In this document: piece by piece, positions 28,793-37,758 of the stretch | Layout of the letters: each line of letters starts with the position of its first letter | How positions within the stretch are numbered: position 1 is the stretch's first letter | Assembly: GCF_900604285.1 (NCBI RefSeq) | Contig: NZ_UWNY01000002.1 | Location: 157,817 to 221,816 of the forward strand | DNA: 64,000 nt | From: Varibaculum vaginae | GTDB lineage: Bacteria > Actinomycetota > Actinomycetes > Actinomycetales > Actinomycetaceae | Direction of reading: 5' to 3' | The notes under the pieces: generated by a model | Told to the model about the DNA's origin: nothing | Seen by the model: the letters and a program-made list of their open reading frames with translations, nothing else | Databases searched by the model: none | Translations under genes and position numbers: made by a program

Positions 28793-28993
28793 CTACTTGT
28801 TGCCAGCCAGCAGCTTATTTACGCGCTTGGCGTCGGCGGGTGCCACTACCTGATCGCGGCTGAGGCGACGGGTCAGTTTGGAAGACTTATGTTCAAGCAA
28901 GTGACGTTTACCTGCCTTTTCCCGCATGAGTTTTCCGCTTCCAGTCCTGCGGAAGCGCTTCTTCGCACCGGAGTGCGTCTTCATCTTCGGCAT
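28793..28993 (-). CDS. rpmI: Ribosomal protein L35
   Basis: This is a small basic 50S subunit protein of 66 residues. It starts [20 protein letters not shown], the family signature, and contains [17 protein letters not shown]. It is in the operon infC-rpmI-rplT with 21 bp to rplT. On the minus strand an AGGAAAAAC sequence precedes the ATG. Confidence 0.98.
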   Translation of the reverse strand: MPKMKTHSGAKKRFRRTGSGKLMREKAGKRHLLEHKSSKLTRRLSRDQVVAPADAKRVNKLLAGNK

Positions 28994-29054
28994 TGTTTTT
29001 CCTCTCTACCGGCACGCCGGTGGTTTTGCCTGTTTTTTAGGCGGTCGGGTACCT

Positions 29055-29714
29055 CTATTTTTTCGCTTTCGCTGCAGCGGCTTCTGCTTCCTGAGCCTCT
29101 TTAGCTTTCCGCGCTTTACGGGCATCCTTAAGTTGTTGACGGTTCATAGTTTCGCCGCGCTGTTGGTCGCGGCGGCGACGCTGATCCGATTTGGTGTGAT
29201 GTTTACGTTTCGTGGGAGCTAGCACCATAGTCATATTGCGTCCGTCCTGACGGGGCATAGACTCTACGGTAGCCATCTCGGTTACGTCCTCGGCCAGGCG
29301 CTCTAAAAGTTTTACGCCCAGCTCGGGGCGGGACTGTTCCCGCCCGCGAAACATAATCATGACTTTTACTTTGTCTCCACCTTCGAGGAACCGTACTACG
29401 TGGCCTTTCTTGGTTTCGTAGTCGTGATCATCGATCTTTAGGCGGAAACGAATCTCTTTTAGCTGGGAGTTCACCTGGTTACGGCGAGCGTTACGGGCTT
29501 TTTGCGCGGCCTCGTACTTGAACTTGCCGTAATCCATCAACTTACAAACTGGAGGTTTCGCCGTGGGGGCGACCTCTACTAGATCCAAGCCAGCTTCGGT
29601 GGCTAGGCGCAATGCATCCTCGATCCGGACTACCCCTACCTGTTCGCCACTGGGGCCAACTAGGCGTACTTCTTTCACCCGGATGCGGTCATTAATGCGT
29701 GTCTCGTTGCTGAT
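29055..29714 (-). CDS. infC: Translation initiation factor IF-3, probably starting at a rare ATC codon
   Basis: IF-3 binds the 30S subunit and proofreads start-codon selection. The protein shows [47 protein letters not shown] sequence, and [11 protein letters not shown] conventional start would be TTG at 29747, but no Shine-Dalgarno precedes it. An ATC codon at 29714 directly encodes the conserved ISNE start and is preceded by GCAAGGAG at a five-base spacing. Non-canonical starts (ATT, ATC, ATA) are established for infC in other bacteria, where IF-3 represses its own mRNA. I therefore place the start at 29714. From 29747 the protein would be 230 residues; from ATC it is 219. Confidence 0.9.
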   Translation of the reverse strand: MSNETRINDRIRVKEVRLVGPSGEQVGVVRIEDALRLATEAGLDLVEVAPTAKPPVCKLMDYGKFKYEAAQKARNARRNQVNSQLKEIRFRLKIDDHDYETKKGHVVRFLEGGDKVKVMIMFRGREQSRPELGVKLLERLAEDVTEMATVESMPRQDGRNMTMVLAPTKRKHHTKSDQRRRRDQQRGETMNRQQLKDARKARKAKEAQEAEAAAAKAKK

Positions 29715-29751
29715 AGCTACTCCTTGCTTAAGATTTTTAGGAGCCAAACTT

Positions 29752-29784
29752 AAAAAGAAAAGCCCCGCTTGTTCTGCGGAGGCT
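29752..29784 (-). terminator. Terminator-like hairpin in the infC leader (possible attenuator)
   Basis: Read on the minus strand, an 8-bp G+C-rich stem with one bulged T (29776-29784 with 29761-29768) is followed immediately by TTTTCTTTTT. It lies about 38 bp upstream of the proposed infC start. It could terminate the TM2-gene transcript from upstream or attenuate the infC-rpmI-rplT operon. Further hairpins lie upstream at about 29796-29817 and 29889-29905. Confidence 0.6.
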
Positions 29785-30043
29785 GCGAAAAACGCACAGA
29801 TACTTTAGCATCTGTTCTTACCCGATACCCGAGAGCATCCAGGTGGGAAAACCTCCACTTTCGTACCAGTTTCCTGGTCGGTTGATACCTAATCTAGCAG
29901 ATTAGGGCGCCTTAAATAAAGCTGAAAGCGCCCCGGTGGCCTTTGAACTTCCTCACATGGGAAAACCGGAAACGCAATTGGTGGCAGTTTTCCCTGTGGG
30001 CAAACTTGGTGCTGGGAACCAGTAATAACCGGCTCGGCGCTAG

Positions 30044-30499
30044 TTAGTCACGTAGAGGTATCCCTTCGGCATCGAGTGCCCAGGAAGATCCAGGTTTTGC
30101 CGCCAAAATTAATATGCCTTCGATGAAGCCCCAGATGGACGCGATACCGAAGGAAAGTAGGGTGATTACTAGCTGAAGAACTGCTCTCCCAGTCCTTCCC
30201 AGATAGAAATTATGTACCCCAAAACCGCCTAGGAAAATCCCCAGCAGACCGGCGACCAATTTTGATTTCTGATTCGGGTACTGCCCGGCTGCGGGATTCG
30301 GCATAGGGGATGCCATGCCTGGAGCTGGCTGTCCGGGGAAAGGCGGGTACTGCTGGTAGTTGCCAGGAGCTGCCTGTCCGGGGAAAGGCGGGTACTGCTG
30401 ATAGTTGCCAGGAGCTGCCTGTCCGGGGAAAGGTTGTCCCTGAGGCTGACCAGGGTTATTAGGAAAATTACCGTATTGGTTTGGGGTGTTCTGGCTCAT
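30044..30499 (-). CDS. TM2-domain membrane protein with Pro/Gln-rich N terminus
   Basis: This is a small (151-residue) membrane protein of unknown role. The N-terminal half is a Gly/Pro/Gln/Tyr-rich disordered region with two exact copies of PFPGQAAPGNYQQYP, encoded by a 45-bp tandem DNA repeat. The C-terminal half is a TM2 domain: a hydrophobic hairpin with LLGIFLGGFGVHNFYLGRTG, where GVHNFYLG is the family signature, then IASIWGFIEGILIL. TM2 proteins of this type occur singly in many actinobacteria. A terminator-like structure lies well downstream in the infC leader. Confidence 0.9.
   Translation of the reverse strand: MSQNTPNQYGNFPNNPGQPQGQPFPGQAAPGNYQQYPPFPGQAAPGNYQQYPPFPGQPAPGMASPMPNPAAGQYPNQKSKLVAGLLGIFLGGFGVHNFYLGRTGRAVLQLVITLLSFGIASIWGFIEGILILAAKPGSSWALDAEGIPLRD
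30331..30433. repeat. 45-bp tandem repeat inside the TM2 gene
   Basis: Copies begin at 30331 and 30376, with a truncated third from 30421. The two full copies differ at one visible base (GGTAGTT versus GATAGTT). The unit is in frame (15 codons), so copy number could vary without breaking the gene. Confidence 0.85.
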
Positions 30500-30587
30500 G
30501 AGAATCCTCTAGTTATCTAATTTATCAACGGAAAGTCACTCCTAACTTTACACGGCATCCGTTGCTCAGGTTGAAAAAGTTTCCGGA

Positions 30588-30622
30588 TAAAAAATAACGC
30601 CGCCTGCCAAAGGCAGACGGCG
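30588..30622 (-). terminator. Intrinsic terminator after rpmB
   Basis: On the minus strand an 11-bp stem (30612-30622 with 30598-30608, one G-U pair) with a 3-nt loop is followed by an A/T-rich TTATTTTTT tract. It lies just behind the rpmB stop. Confidence 0.8.
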
Positions 30623-30639
30623 CTGAGTGTTCCCCGTTA

Positions 30640-30825
30640 CTAGCGGGTTACCCGACCAGATTTCAGGCATTTGGTACAAACATTCATCCGTTTACGGCCA
30701 CTACCAACAACGGCGCGCACGCTTTGAATGTTCGGGTTAAAACGGCGGTTCGTGCGCCGGTGGGAGTGCGAAACGCTCTTCCCGAAACCGGGGCCTTTTC
30801 CGCAGATGTCACAGGTGGCAGCCAC
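30640..30825 (-). CDS. rpmB: Ribosomal protein L28
   Basis: This 61-residue 50S protein reads [20 protein letters not shown] with the [14 protein letters not shown] core. A pair of Cys motifs (CDIC and CTKC) forms the zinc-ribbon type of L28. The GTG at 30825 is chosen because AAGGAG precedes it by six bases and the protein then has the family length. A longer frame would add 29 residues without similarity. It is divergent from the DAK2-domain gene. Confidence 0.96.
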   Translation of the reverse strand: MAATCDICGKGPGFGKSVSHSHRRTNRRFNPNIQSVRAVVGSGRKRMNVCTKCLKSGRVTR

Positions 30826-31019
30826 GATAGTCTCCTTCAAGTATTCTTCTAGCTCTGAGCGGTAACGCCCAGATATCGGCAACCCGACCAGATTAACTGA
30901 TTCGAAGGGCAACAGCCAACTACCAGGTGGTTATTGTGCCAGGCTTCACTGAAAAACTCGTTAGACTATGAAGGCGGACTAAAACAGACCTTAGCCATTA
31001 TTTTGTGAAGGAGGCGGTG

Positions 31020-32948
31020 GTGAGCGAAGAAGAACCCCTAGCGGATCTATTTTCTTTTGCGGATTTCGCGCGCGCCGCGCGAGCCAAAAAAACGGTTCCA
31101 GCCAGTTCAATGCCGCTCAATAACCAGGGGAAAGAAGAGAAAAATCCCTTTGAGGTTAAGGAAAGTGAAAAGCCCAATAAGTCCGCCTCACGTCTCCGTT
31201 CCCGGCAGGAAGCGGCAAAAAACAGTCAAAAAAGCGGGGAAGTGACAGTAAAAGGAACAACTGGACTGCTTGACTTTGAAGTGCCGCAGCTGGCTCCCAA
31301 ACCGGTGAAACCGCGGGTAAAGGGCAAACGGGAAAATGTGGCGACAGCGCTGGAATCTGAGGAGCGCCTGGATCTGCAAGTTACTGGAAGTGATATCCGG
31401 CATTGGGTAAAAGTTAGCGGGGAAGTGCTGCAAGCCGCGCAAAGCGCGCTAGATGCCATGGATTCACAAAGCGAACTTGATTCCGATACCGGCGCAAATG
31501 CCCTTCTAACCTGGGATAAGGTTACTTTGACTGTGGCCGGGTTGCCACCTAGTGCCGATAGAGACGTTAGTTGGGTATTAGAGGCGATCGCCGACGCCGC
31601 GTTAGCAGGAGCCAGCGGGATGATCGGAATAGTGCTGTCCGAACTGTTCAGCGCAGCCGCCAATGCGGTTAATTCCCCCGGTCTAAACCCGGTGCAGCTA
31701 TTAAAAGTGTTGCGTTCTAGCGGCCAGTGCCCCACGCGCTGCCTATTGCCCGCCGTGGAACGCCTTGATCCGCCCACCTTGTCGGGGTTGATAGAAGAGG
31801 TAAACGCGGAGTTAGAAACCCAGCCGGAACAAATGTCAATCGAAGATATCCTTTCGCGCGCCTGGATGGCCAGCCAGGTGGCTCTGGTAGAAGGAGCAGA
31901 AGAAAACCACGGACGCCCCGATGCGCGAGCGGCAGTATTAATGCTGTTAGTGGCGGCAATGCTAGAAACTTATTGTCAAGAAAATCAGCAAGACCAAGGG
32001 GCGCTAGCTACCAGTTTGCAAATGGTACGCGATATGACTCCGGCTTCTCACCTTGCTTTGCCTACGTCCTCGCAAATTCATTCTTTAGTGCTAACTTGGC
32101 GCGGGGAAGTAGATAACTCTCGTTTTCAACGACTGCGCGCGGAACTAGAACAAAACGGGGTGTATGGGGCAATTACCGGGCGTGCTGACATGTTGGGAAT
32201 CGGTCCGCGGATGCTGTTAGTGCGTACTCGACATCCCCGGCGGGTAATCGAATTGTTACCGGAAAAATCGGGGATGATATTAACCCGTCCTCCGCTACTG
32301 ACTGAAAACGCATCTTCCTCCAGTTCCAATTTGGTGAGTCTGGATTCCTCGCGTGCTATTCGTCCGATTAGACCAGCGGTTCTAGCCTATGCTTCGGCTC
32401 CGGGATTGGTGGGAGATTTAGCTAATTTGGGTGCCACGGTGGTGCTTTCTCGCCGAGGGACTCCTCGGGAAATATTGCCGTTAATCACCGAAATGGAGCA
32501 GGAAGTTGTGCAAGTACTTCCCTGTGACCAGGTAAGTGCGGCAGAACTAGCGAACTTGGTACGGCCTGCCAAAGATCAAGGGATTGAAATTATGGTGGCG
32601 CCTACTCAAGATGACCTGCAAGTACTAGAAGTAGCCCGCGCGTGCTGTCAAATAGTTTCTTCCGCGATTGAAATCCCTGACCTGATCCAGCTGCAGCGCT
32701 CGCGTACCTTTGATGCCTTAGCCATCCAACGTACGTGGACAGTGTCGCTGGAAACCCCCTTTGATCTGTTGACATCCTCGGTGAGTCCCAATGATATTCA
32801 AGCTCGAATCCTTTCTCGTAAAGGAGAGGATCCCGAGGTAATCGCCCGCATTCAAAACGCGCTGTCGCAAGGGGCTCCTGGAATTCGGATTGAGTTAATC
32901 AGCGGAGGGCAAAATAGCGAAACCTTGGTGGGGGTACTTTCTTCGTGA
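31020..32948 (+). CDS. DAK2/FakA-like protein with degenerate kinase motifs
   Basis: By position (rpmB - this gene - recG - rsmD - coaD) and by its DAK2-type middle region this is the YloV/FakA homologue. FakA phosphorylates fatty acids bound to FakB, or dihydroxyacetone in relatives. The 642-residue protein has an unusual charged N-terminal extension (about 1-120), then the DAK2-like region. SELDSDTGANALLTW (151-165) replaces PDGDTGTNM, and GASGMIGIVLSE replaces GARGNSGVILSQ. A DegV/DAK1-like C-terminal half follows. The GTG at 31020 is preferred over GTG 31005 because AAGGAGG lies five bases before it. The missing DGD/GNSG residues raise doubt about kinase activity. Confidence 0.8.
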   Translation: MSEEEPLADLFSFADFARAARAKKTVPASSMPLNNQGKEEKNPFEVKESEKPNKSASRLRSRQEAAKNSQKSGEVTVKGTTGLLDFEVPQLAPKPVKPRVKGKRENVATALESEERLDLQVTGSDIRHWVKVSGEVLQAAQSALDAMDSQSELDSDTGANALLTWDKVTLTVAGLPPSADRDVSWVLEAIADAALAGASGMIGIVLSELFSAAANAVNSPGLNPVQLLKVLRSSGQCPTRCLLPAVERLDPPTLSGLIEEVNAELETQPEQMSIEDILSRAWMASQVALVEGAEENHGRPDARAAVLMLLVAAMLETYCQENQQDQGALATSLQMVRDMTPASHLALPTSSQIHSLVLTWRGEVDNSRFQRLRAELEQNGVYGAITGRADMLGIGPRMLLVRTRHPRRVIELLPEKSGMILTRPPLLTENASSSSSNLVSLDSSRAIRPIRPAVLAYASAPGLVGDLANLGATVVLSRRGTPREILPLITEMEQEVVQVLPCDQVSAAELANLVRPAKDQGIEIMVAPTQDDLQVLEVARACCQIVSSAIEIPDLIQLQRSRTFDALAIQRTWTVSLETPFDLLTSSVSPNDIQARILSRKGEDPEVIARIQNALSQGAPGIRIELISGGQNSETLVGVLSS

Positions 32949-35158
32949 GTGGGCAGGAAACTCCAGTAACCGGGGAACCCCTAAAAAAAGTCCTAGGGCG
33001 CGTTGCCGGGAAGTTAGATAAAAAATTCGGGATACAAACTACCCTTGACCTGTTGTATTTCTTTCCTCGGCGCTATCACGAACTGGGGGAGCTTACTTCT
33101 TTCCCGCAACTCACCTTGGGGGAAGAACAGTCAGTAATCGCCCAAATCGCAGATTCTTCGCGAAGGCGTACTCGCGGCGGAAAATGGATGCTTTCCCTGC
33201 AGCTAAGCGATGGGGAAAACCTAATGGATGCGGTGTTTTGGGCAAAAAGCCAGCACCTAATCAACTGGATGTCCTCGCAAATGCAGGTGGGGCAAACAAA
33301 ATTATTCTCTGGTCGCCCCAGCCTTTATCGCGGACACTTGCAGCTGTCCCATCCCTCCTATCAAGAGGTAAGTGACGAAAATCTGGATGCTGCAAGTAAT
33401 CAGGCGGCTAAGGTGCAAGCGCAGCGTCCGGAACCGATTTATCCGGCGAAGGCCGGGCTGCCCACCTGGACTACCCAAAAAGCGATTGCAGTGGTTTTAG
33501 ATCAGCTAAAGTTTGCTCCTTTGCCAGATCCTTTGCCCGAAAATATCCGGAAAGCACAAGGATATCTAGAGATAAACACAGCTTTAGAACAGATTCATCG
33601 CCCCCGCACTCGCGCGGATTACGAGGCTGCGCGTAAGCGTTTTCGTTACGAGGAAGCCTTTGTGTTGCAAGTGGCGCTAGCTGAGCGGCGACAAGAACTC
33701 GCTGCGGATGCGCCCATTTTAAAAGAGGTTCCGGGCGGCTTTACCGAGCGGGTAGCTTCCTCGCTACCTTTTGTTTTAACTGATTTTCAGCAGCTAGCCA
33801 TAGCGGATATTGGTCGGCGCCTTGAGTCGTCTAACCCTATGAACTTGCTGCTACAAGGGGATGTGGGATCCGGTAAAACTGTGGTGTCGCTGCTAGCAAT
33901 GTTGCGGGCAGTAGATGGGGGGAGACAAGGAATCTTCATGGCGCCCACCGAGGTCTTGGTGCAGCAACATTTTTCTACTCTCACTAAGCTATTAGGTGAA
34001 TACGCCCAACCGGGGGGATTCAGTTCGCGTGGGGGAGAGGGAGTTCCGATTTATCGGCTTACATCTTCCTTACCTGCTGCGGAAAAGCATCGTACTTTGG
34101 ATGCGCTTAAAACCGGGCAGCCCGCGCTGATAGTGGGAACTCATGCTTTGCTTTCCCAGCGGGTAATGCTCTCTTCCCCGGGGGTAGTAGTCATAGATGA
34201 ACAGCACAAATTTGGGGTGCGCCAGCGTGACCGGCTGCGGCAGACAGAATCTGGAACTCCTCACTTATTGGTGATGACCGCTACCCCAATACCACGCTCT
34301 GTAGCCATGACCTCGTTTGGGGATCTAGATTTGCTGACTCTTAAGGGAATGCCGCCAGGCCGAAACAAAGTAGAGACTTTTCGAGTAGATACCGCTAATC
34401 GCACCTGGAGATCGCGCACCTGGCAACGCGCCTCCGAGGAAATTGCGGCTGGTCACCGAGTTTTTGTAGTCTGTCCAGCGATTAATCCCGGCTCCCAAAG
34501 CGATGGTGAGGCTGAGGGTGAAGAGGGTGGGGACGTCCGCGAATCAATCGCAAACGTTAGCGATACGGTCAGCCAGTTACAGTCGCAACCAGCGTTAAAC
34601 GGAATTGAGATCGGGGTTCTGCATGGCCAAATGTCAGCGGAAGACAAAGACCGGGCGATGGCGAATTTTACTAGTGGGAAAACCCCCTTATTGGTAGCCA
34701 CCACGGTAATCGAAGTGGGGGTGGATGTTCCCCAGGCAACCATGATGGTAATTCTGGATGCTGACCGATTTGGTTTAGCGCAATTGCATCAGCTGCGGGG
34801 GCGGATAGGGCGTGGCCGTTTCGGAGGGCTTTGTTTGGTTTGGTCGGGAGCGCAGCCAGATACCTTGGCTAGCAACCGACTGCAGGCATTCACCGAAACT
34901 ACCGATGGTTTTCGCTTGGCCGCCATAGATCTTAAACTCCGGGAAAGTGGGAACATTCTAGGAGAAAGTCAGTCCGGCCGCGCCTCCTCATTAAAAATCT
35001 TGGATTTGCTAGCGGATGAAGCAGTGATTTCCCAGGCACGCCAAGACGCGAAAGATTTGGTTAGGGCAGATCCGGAGCTAGAGAAGCATCAAATATTAAG
35101 AGCAGTGATTTCCCGGCGAATCAGCGAAGAAGAACAGGAATTTTTAGAGCGTGGGTAG
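32945..35158 (+). CDS. recG: ATP-dependent DNA helicase RecG
   Basis: RecG remodels stalled replication forks and branch-migrates Holliday junctions. The 737-residue protein has an N-terminal wedge/OB region (about 50-200). The helicase core shows LLQGDVGSGKTVVSLLA (Walker A), DEQHKFGVRQR (motif II, DEQH type), MTATPIPRS (motif III) and QLRGRIGRG (motif VI). The start is GTG overlapping the previous stop as GTGA, so translation is coupled. An acidic insertion (DGEAEGEEGGD, near 520) separates helicase motifs. Length and motifs are normal for the family. Confidence 0.97.
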   Translation: MSGQETPVTGEPLKKVLGRVAGKLDKKFGIQTTLDLLYFFPRRYHELGELTSFPQLTLGEEQSVIAQIADSSRRRTRGGKWMLSLQLSDGENLMDAVFWAKSQHLINWMSSQMQVGQTKLFSGRPSLYRGHLQLSHPSYQEVSDENLDAASNQAAKVQAQRPEPIYPAKAGLPTWTTQKAIAVVLDQLKFAPLPDPLPENIRKAQGYLEINTALEQIHRPRTRADYEAARKRFRYEEAFVLQVALAERRQELAADAPILKEVPGGFTERVASSLPFVLTDFQQLAIADIGRRLESSNPMNLLLQGDVGSGKTVVSLLAMLRAVDGGRQGIFMAPTEVLVQQHFSTLTKLLGEYAQPGGFSSRGGEGVPIYRLTSSLPAAEKHRTLDALKTGQPALIVGTHALLSQRVMLSSPGVVVIDEQHKFGVRQRDRLRQTESGTPHLLVMTATPIPRSVAMTSFGDLDLLTLKGMPPGRNKVETFRVDTANRTWRSRTWQRASEEIAAGHRVFVVCPAINPGSQSDGEAEGEEGGDVRESIANVSDTVSQLQSQPALNGIEIGVLHGQMSAEDKDRAMANFTSGKTPLLVATTVIEVGVDVPQATMMVILDADRFGLAQLHQLRGRIGRGRFGGLCLVWSGAQPDTLASNRLQAFTETTDGFRLAAIDLKLRESGNILGESQSGRASSLKILDLLADEAVISQARQDAKDLVRADPELEKHQILRAVISRRISEEEQEFLERG

Positions 35159-35223
35159 TGGAATGCTTAAATGTAATATCGAAAGTCGCTATTTGTGAAC
35201 TTCGCTAGGGATAGGCTGTCAAT

Positions 35224-35805
35224 ATGATGAGAATAATAGCCGGGACTGCCGGGGGAATCCTGCTTTCTGCCCCCTCTTCTGGCACACGTCCCACTCAAGA
35301 TCGAGTGCGGGAGGCAATTTTCTCGGCTCTGCAATCTCGGGGAGCATTGGAAGATGCCTGTGTTTTGGATCTTTTCGCCGGTTCCGGAGCCTACGGTTTT
35401 GAATCACTCTCACGAGGTGCCCTCAGCTTAGACCTGGTTGATTATGCCCAAAGTGCGGCTGCCGCCATTCGGAAAAATCAGGCGGCATCTCCGGTGTTTT
35501 CCAGAGCTAAACTATATGTGCAGTCTGCGCTGTCTTTCTTGGCGTCGCGTTGGAAGGGAACTGACCCGAATCCCCAGTGGGAATTGGTTTTCATCGACCC
35601 ACCCTACATTATGAAAAATCAGGAACTCTTGGAGGTTCTCACTCAGCTGCTCCCCCTGTGTGATCCCGATGCCTGGATAGTAGTAGAGCGTTCTGCGCGC
35701 GATGAAGTCCCAGAATGGAACGAAAACGATTGGGAGGAGCAAGCCCGCAAACTCTATGGGGAAAGCGCCGTCTACTTCCTACGTCCTGCCCTCGGTGCCC
35801 TCTAA
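35224..35805 (+). CDS. rsmD: 16S rRNA (guanine-966-N2)-methyltransferase
   Basis: The enzyme methylates G966 of 16S rRNA using S-adenosylmethionine. The 193-residue protein starts MMRIIAGTAGG, with RPTQDRVREAIFSAL, the SAM-binding motif VLDLFAGSGAYGFESLSRGA, and the catalytic VFIDPPY. ATG at 35224 and at 35227 are equally possible; the family usually begins MRIIAG, which favours the second. It sits between recG and coaD, the standard order. Confidence 0.96.
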   Translation: MMRIIAGTAGGILLSAPSSGTRPTQDRVREAIFSALQSRGALEDACVLDLFAGSGAYGFESLSRGALSLDLVDYAQSAAAAIRKNQAASPVFSRAKLYVQSALSFLASRWKGTDPNPQWELVFIDPPYIMKNQELLEVLTQLLPLCDPDAWIVVERSARDEVPEWNENDWEEQARKLYGESAVYFLRPALGAL

Positions 35806-35884
35806 AAAGTTAAAGCAGCCTCAGTTTCTCCTTCCTCCGCGTGGGACAGGCGTTCTCGTGATACCTTGCAGGTATTTTGGTTTT

Positions 35885-36409
35885 ATGAGTACTGTTGTCT
35901 GTGTCGGATCCTATGACCCTTTGACCTATGGTCACCTGGACGTGATTAGCCGCGCAGCCCAGATTTTTGAGCGTGTGATTGTGGCGGTAGCAAAAAACTC
36001 CCAGAAAAATTATCTGTTCACCGCCGCCGAACGTGAAGAATTCATTACTCAAGCCACCGCCGATTTGCCGAATGTTCAGGCAGTTACCTGGGAGGGGTTA
36101 GCTTGTGACCTGGCCTCCCGCTATGGAGCAGTGGCGCTGGTGAAAGGAATTCGCAATTCTAAAGATACCGACAGTGAAATGACCCAGGCTTTCGCCAACC
36201 GCCAGCTTTCCGGGATTGACACCATTTTGATTCCTACTTCCCCGGAAAATGCGTTGATTTCTTCTTCAGTGGTTAAAGAAATCGCCGCCTACGGGGGAGA
36301 CGTTTCCGGGTTTGTTCCTCCTGAAGTAGCACAGGCGCTACAGCAAGCATTTGCGGTGGTGTCGAAAGATACCGCCGTCCCCGATCAATCTTTGAACCCA
36401 GAAGCCTAA
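35885..36409 (+). CDS. coaD: Phosphopantetheine adenylyltransferase
   Basis: CoaD transfers AMP to 4'-phosphopantetheine, the penultimate step of coenzyme A synthesis. The 174-residue protein has the nucleotidyltransferase signature GSYDPLTYGHLDVI, VKGIRNSKDTDSEMTQAFAN and ISSSVVKEIAAYGGDVSGFVP. The ATG at 35885 (MSTVVCVGSYDP) is chosen because the longer in-frame extension overlaps rsmD and lacks similarity. It is followed 15 bp later by the SepIVA-like gene. Confidence 0.97.
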   Translation: MSTVVCVGSYDPLTYGHLDVISRAAQIFERVIVAVAKNSQKNYLFTAAEREEFITQATADLPNVQAVTWEGLACDLASRYGAVALVKGIRNSKDTDSEMTQAFANRQLSGIDTILIPTSPENALISSSVVKEIAAYGGDVSGFVPPEVAQALQQAFAVVSKDTAVPDQSLNPEA

Positions 36410-36424
36410 AAAGGAAGGAAGATT

Positions 36425-37114
36425 ATGGAAGCCCAGGAAGAACCACAGTACGCACCTTCAGATGTGATTGCAGTGCTCGATCGCCTCACTGAAATGATTG
36501 AAGAGGGACGCAGCGTTCCCTTTTCCGCATCGGTAATGATTAATCAGGCCGAGGGGGTAGAGCTGCTCGACAACGCGAGGGCGGCGTTACCAGCTGACCT
36601 AGTTAATGCAGATCGGATTGTAGCCGATGCTAACAAAGTTTTAGATGCCGCTGATGAGGAAGCTGAGCAGACCATTTCCGATGCACGTGCTGAAGCAGAG
36701 CGAGTCACTAAAGAGGCCAAGCGGAACGCGGAACAAACTATTGCGCAGGCAAATGAACAGGCGCGGCAAACGGTGTCCGACGCCAATCAGCAAGCCGAGT
36801 CGGCGATTGCTCACGCCAGTGCCCAGGCAGAAGAAACCATTGCCCAAGCGAAGGAGCAAGCCTCGCAGATTATGCAGGAAGCCCGGCAGCGCGCAGATCA
36901 AATGGTTTCGCAAGAAAATGTCTACCGAGAAGCCCAACAGGTAGCTAAAGAAACAGTTAATTCTGCACGCGGCGAAGCCAGCGATTTTATGAATCAGTCT
37001 GACCAGTACGTTAATGATTCGTTGACCCAGCTTGAAGATTTGCTCGGGGCAATCGCTGAGCAAACTCGCCAGGGGCGCGCCCAGTTTTCCCATCAGGAGC
37101 GCCCTCAGTTTTAA
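36425..37114 (+). CDS. SepIVA-like coiled-coil division protein
   Basis: This 229-residue protein is probably the orthologue of mycobacterial SepIVA (Rv2927c), a DivIVA-like septation factor. The match rests on three things. The N-terminal domain has DVIAVLDRLTEMIEEGRSVP. The long Ala/Glu/Gln coiled coil (about 60-165) has a heptad-like repeat of AEETIAQAKEQA type, followed by VSQENVYREAQQV. The C-terminal helix is DQYVNDSLTQLEDLL. Its position just before DUF177 and rnc is the mycobacterial order. AAGGAAGGAAG precedes the ATG. Ribosome-site strength and context suggest cotranscription with coaD. Confidence 0.82.
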   Translation: MEAQEEPQYAPSDVIAVLDRLTEMIEEGRSVPFSASVMINQAEGVELLDNARAALPADLVNADRIVADANKVLDAADEEAEQTISDARAEAERVTKEAKRNAEQTIAQANEQARQTVSDANQQAESAIAHASAQAEETIAQAKEQASQIMQEARQRADQMVSQENVYREAQQVAKETVNSARGEASDFMNQSDQYVNDSLTQLEDLLGAIAEQTRQGRAQFSHQERPQF

Positions 37115-37167
37115 CCGCAGAGCGTCGGTTTTAGCGTCAGCGCGGAATAACCCTTAGGCTGAGGGAC

Positions 37168-37758
37168 ATGAAGCAAGTAAATAAGGCCGTGATTCCGCTG
37201 GAGCTAACTGGTTTAGGTTCCGCCGAGGGCGATAGTAAAACTTGGCAGTTAAAGGTAACTCTACCGACGGCTATTGGAACCGTAGATATGACTGTTCCTG
37301 CCGGAAAAACTCTGGATTTACAGGTGCTGGCGGTGGCGATTTCCGAGGGTGTATCCCTTAGCGTCAGCGGTGCTGCCCGTGCGGAAGGATTCTGTGTACG
37401 TTGCCTGCAACCGGTGGATAAATCCTTTGATTTTTCCTTAAGCCGTGTTTACTACTATCCCGAGGAACTTGCACACCTGCTAAATGAGGTGAGTGGCGAC
37501 TCAAACGTGTATGCTGATTTGGACGAGGCCTATCAGGTGCAGCCGGATTCCCGTGTGGATTTAGAGCCGCTGCTGATAGATGCTATCGTTCCGCAGATTC
37601 CATATTCGGTGCTGTGCAGTCCCGATTGTCCAGGGCTATGTCCCGATTGTGGAATCATGCTGGCGCGTGCCGAGGCAGGTCATCATCACGAAAAAATTGA
37701 TCCGCGTTGGTCAGCGCTTGTCGATCTAGTGAAGGAACAGGGAAAGAAGGACGAATGA
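37168..37758 (+). CDS. DUF177 (YceD) family protein
   Basis: This 196-residue protein belongs to the YceD/DUF177 family, implicated in 23S rRNA or large-subunit maturation and often encoded beside rpmF or rnc. Conserved motifs are GFCVRCLQPVDKSFDF in the middle and a C-terminal Cys cluster (CSPDCPGLCPDCG), which may bind zinc. The stop overlaps the rnc start as ATGA, so the two are translationally coupled. No rpmF is visible between them. This is consistent with other actinobacterial genomes, where rpmF can follow or be elsewhere. Confidence 0.92.
   Translation: MKQVNKAVIPLELTGLGSAEGDSKTWQLKVTLPTAIGTVDMTVPAGKTLDLQVLAVAISEGVSLSVSGAARAEGFCVRCLQPVDKSFDFSLSRVYYYPEELAHLLNEVSGDSNVYADLDEAYQVQPDSRVDLEPLLIDAIVPQIPYSVLCSPDCPGLCPDCGIMLARAEAGHHHEKIDPRWSALVDLVKEQGKKDE

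Noticed and set aside
30331..30433. CRISPR-like direct repeats
   Set aside because: The repeats are contiguous, in frame and encode the Pro/Gln-rich part of a TM2 protein; there are no spacers.
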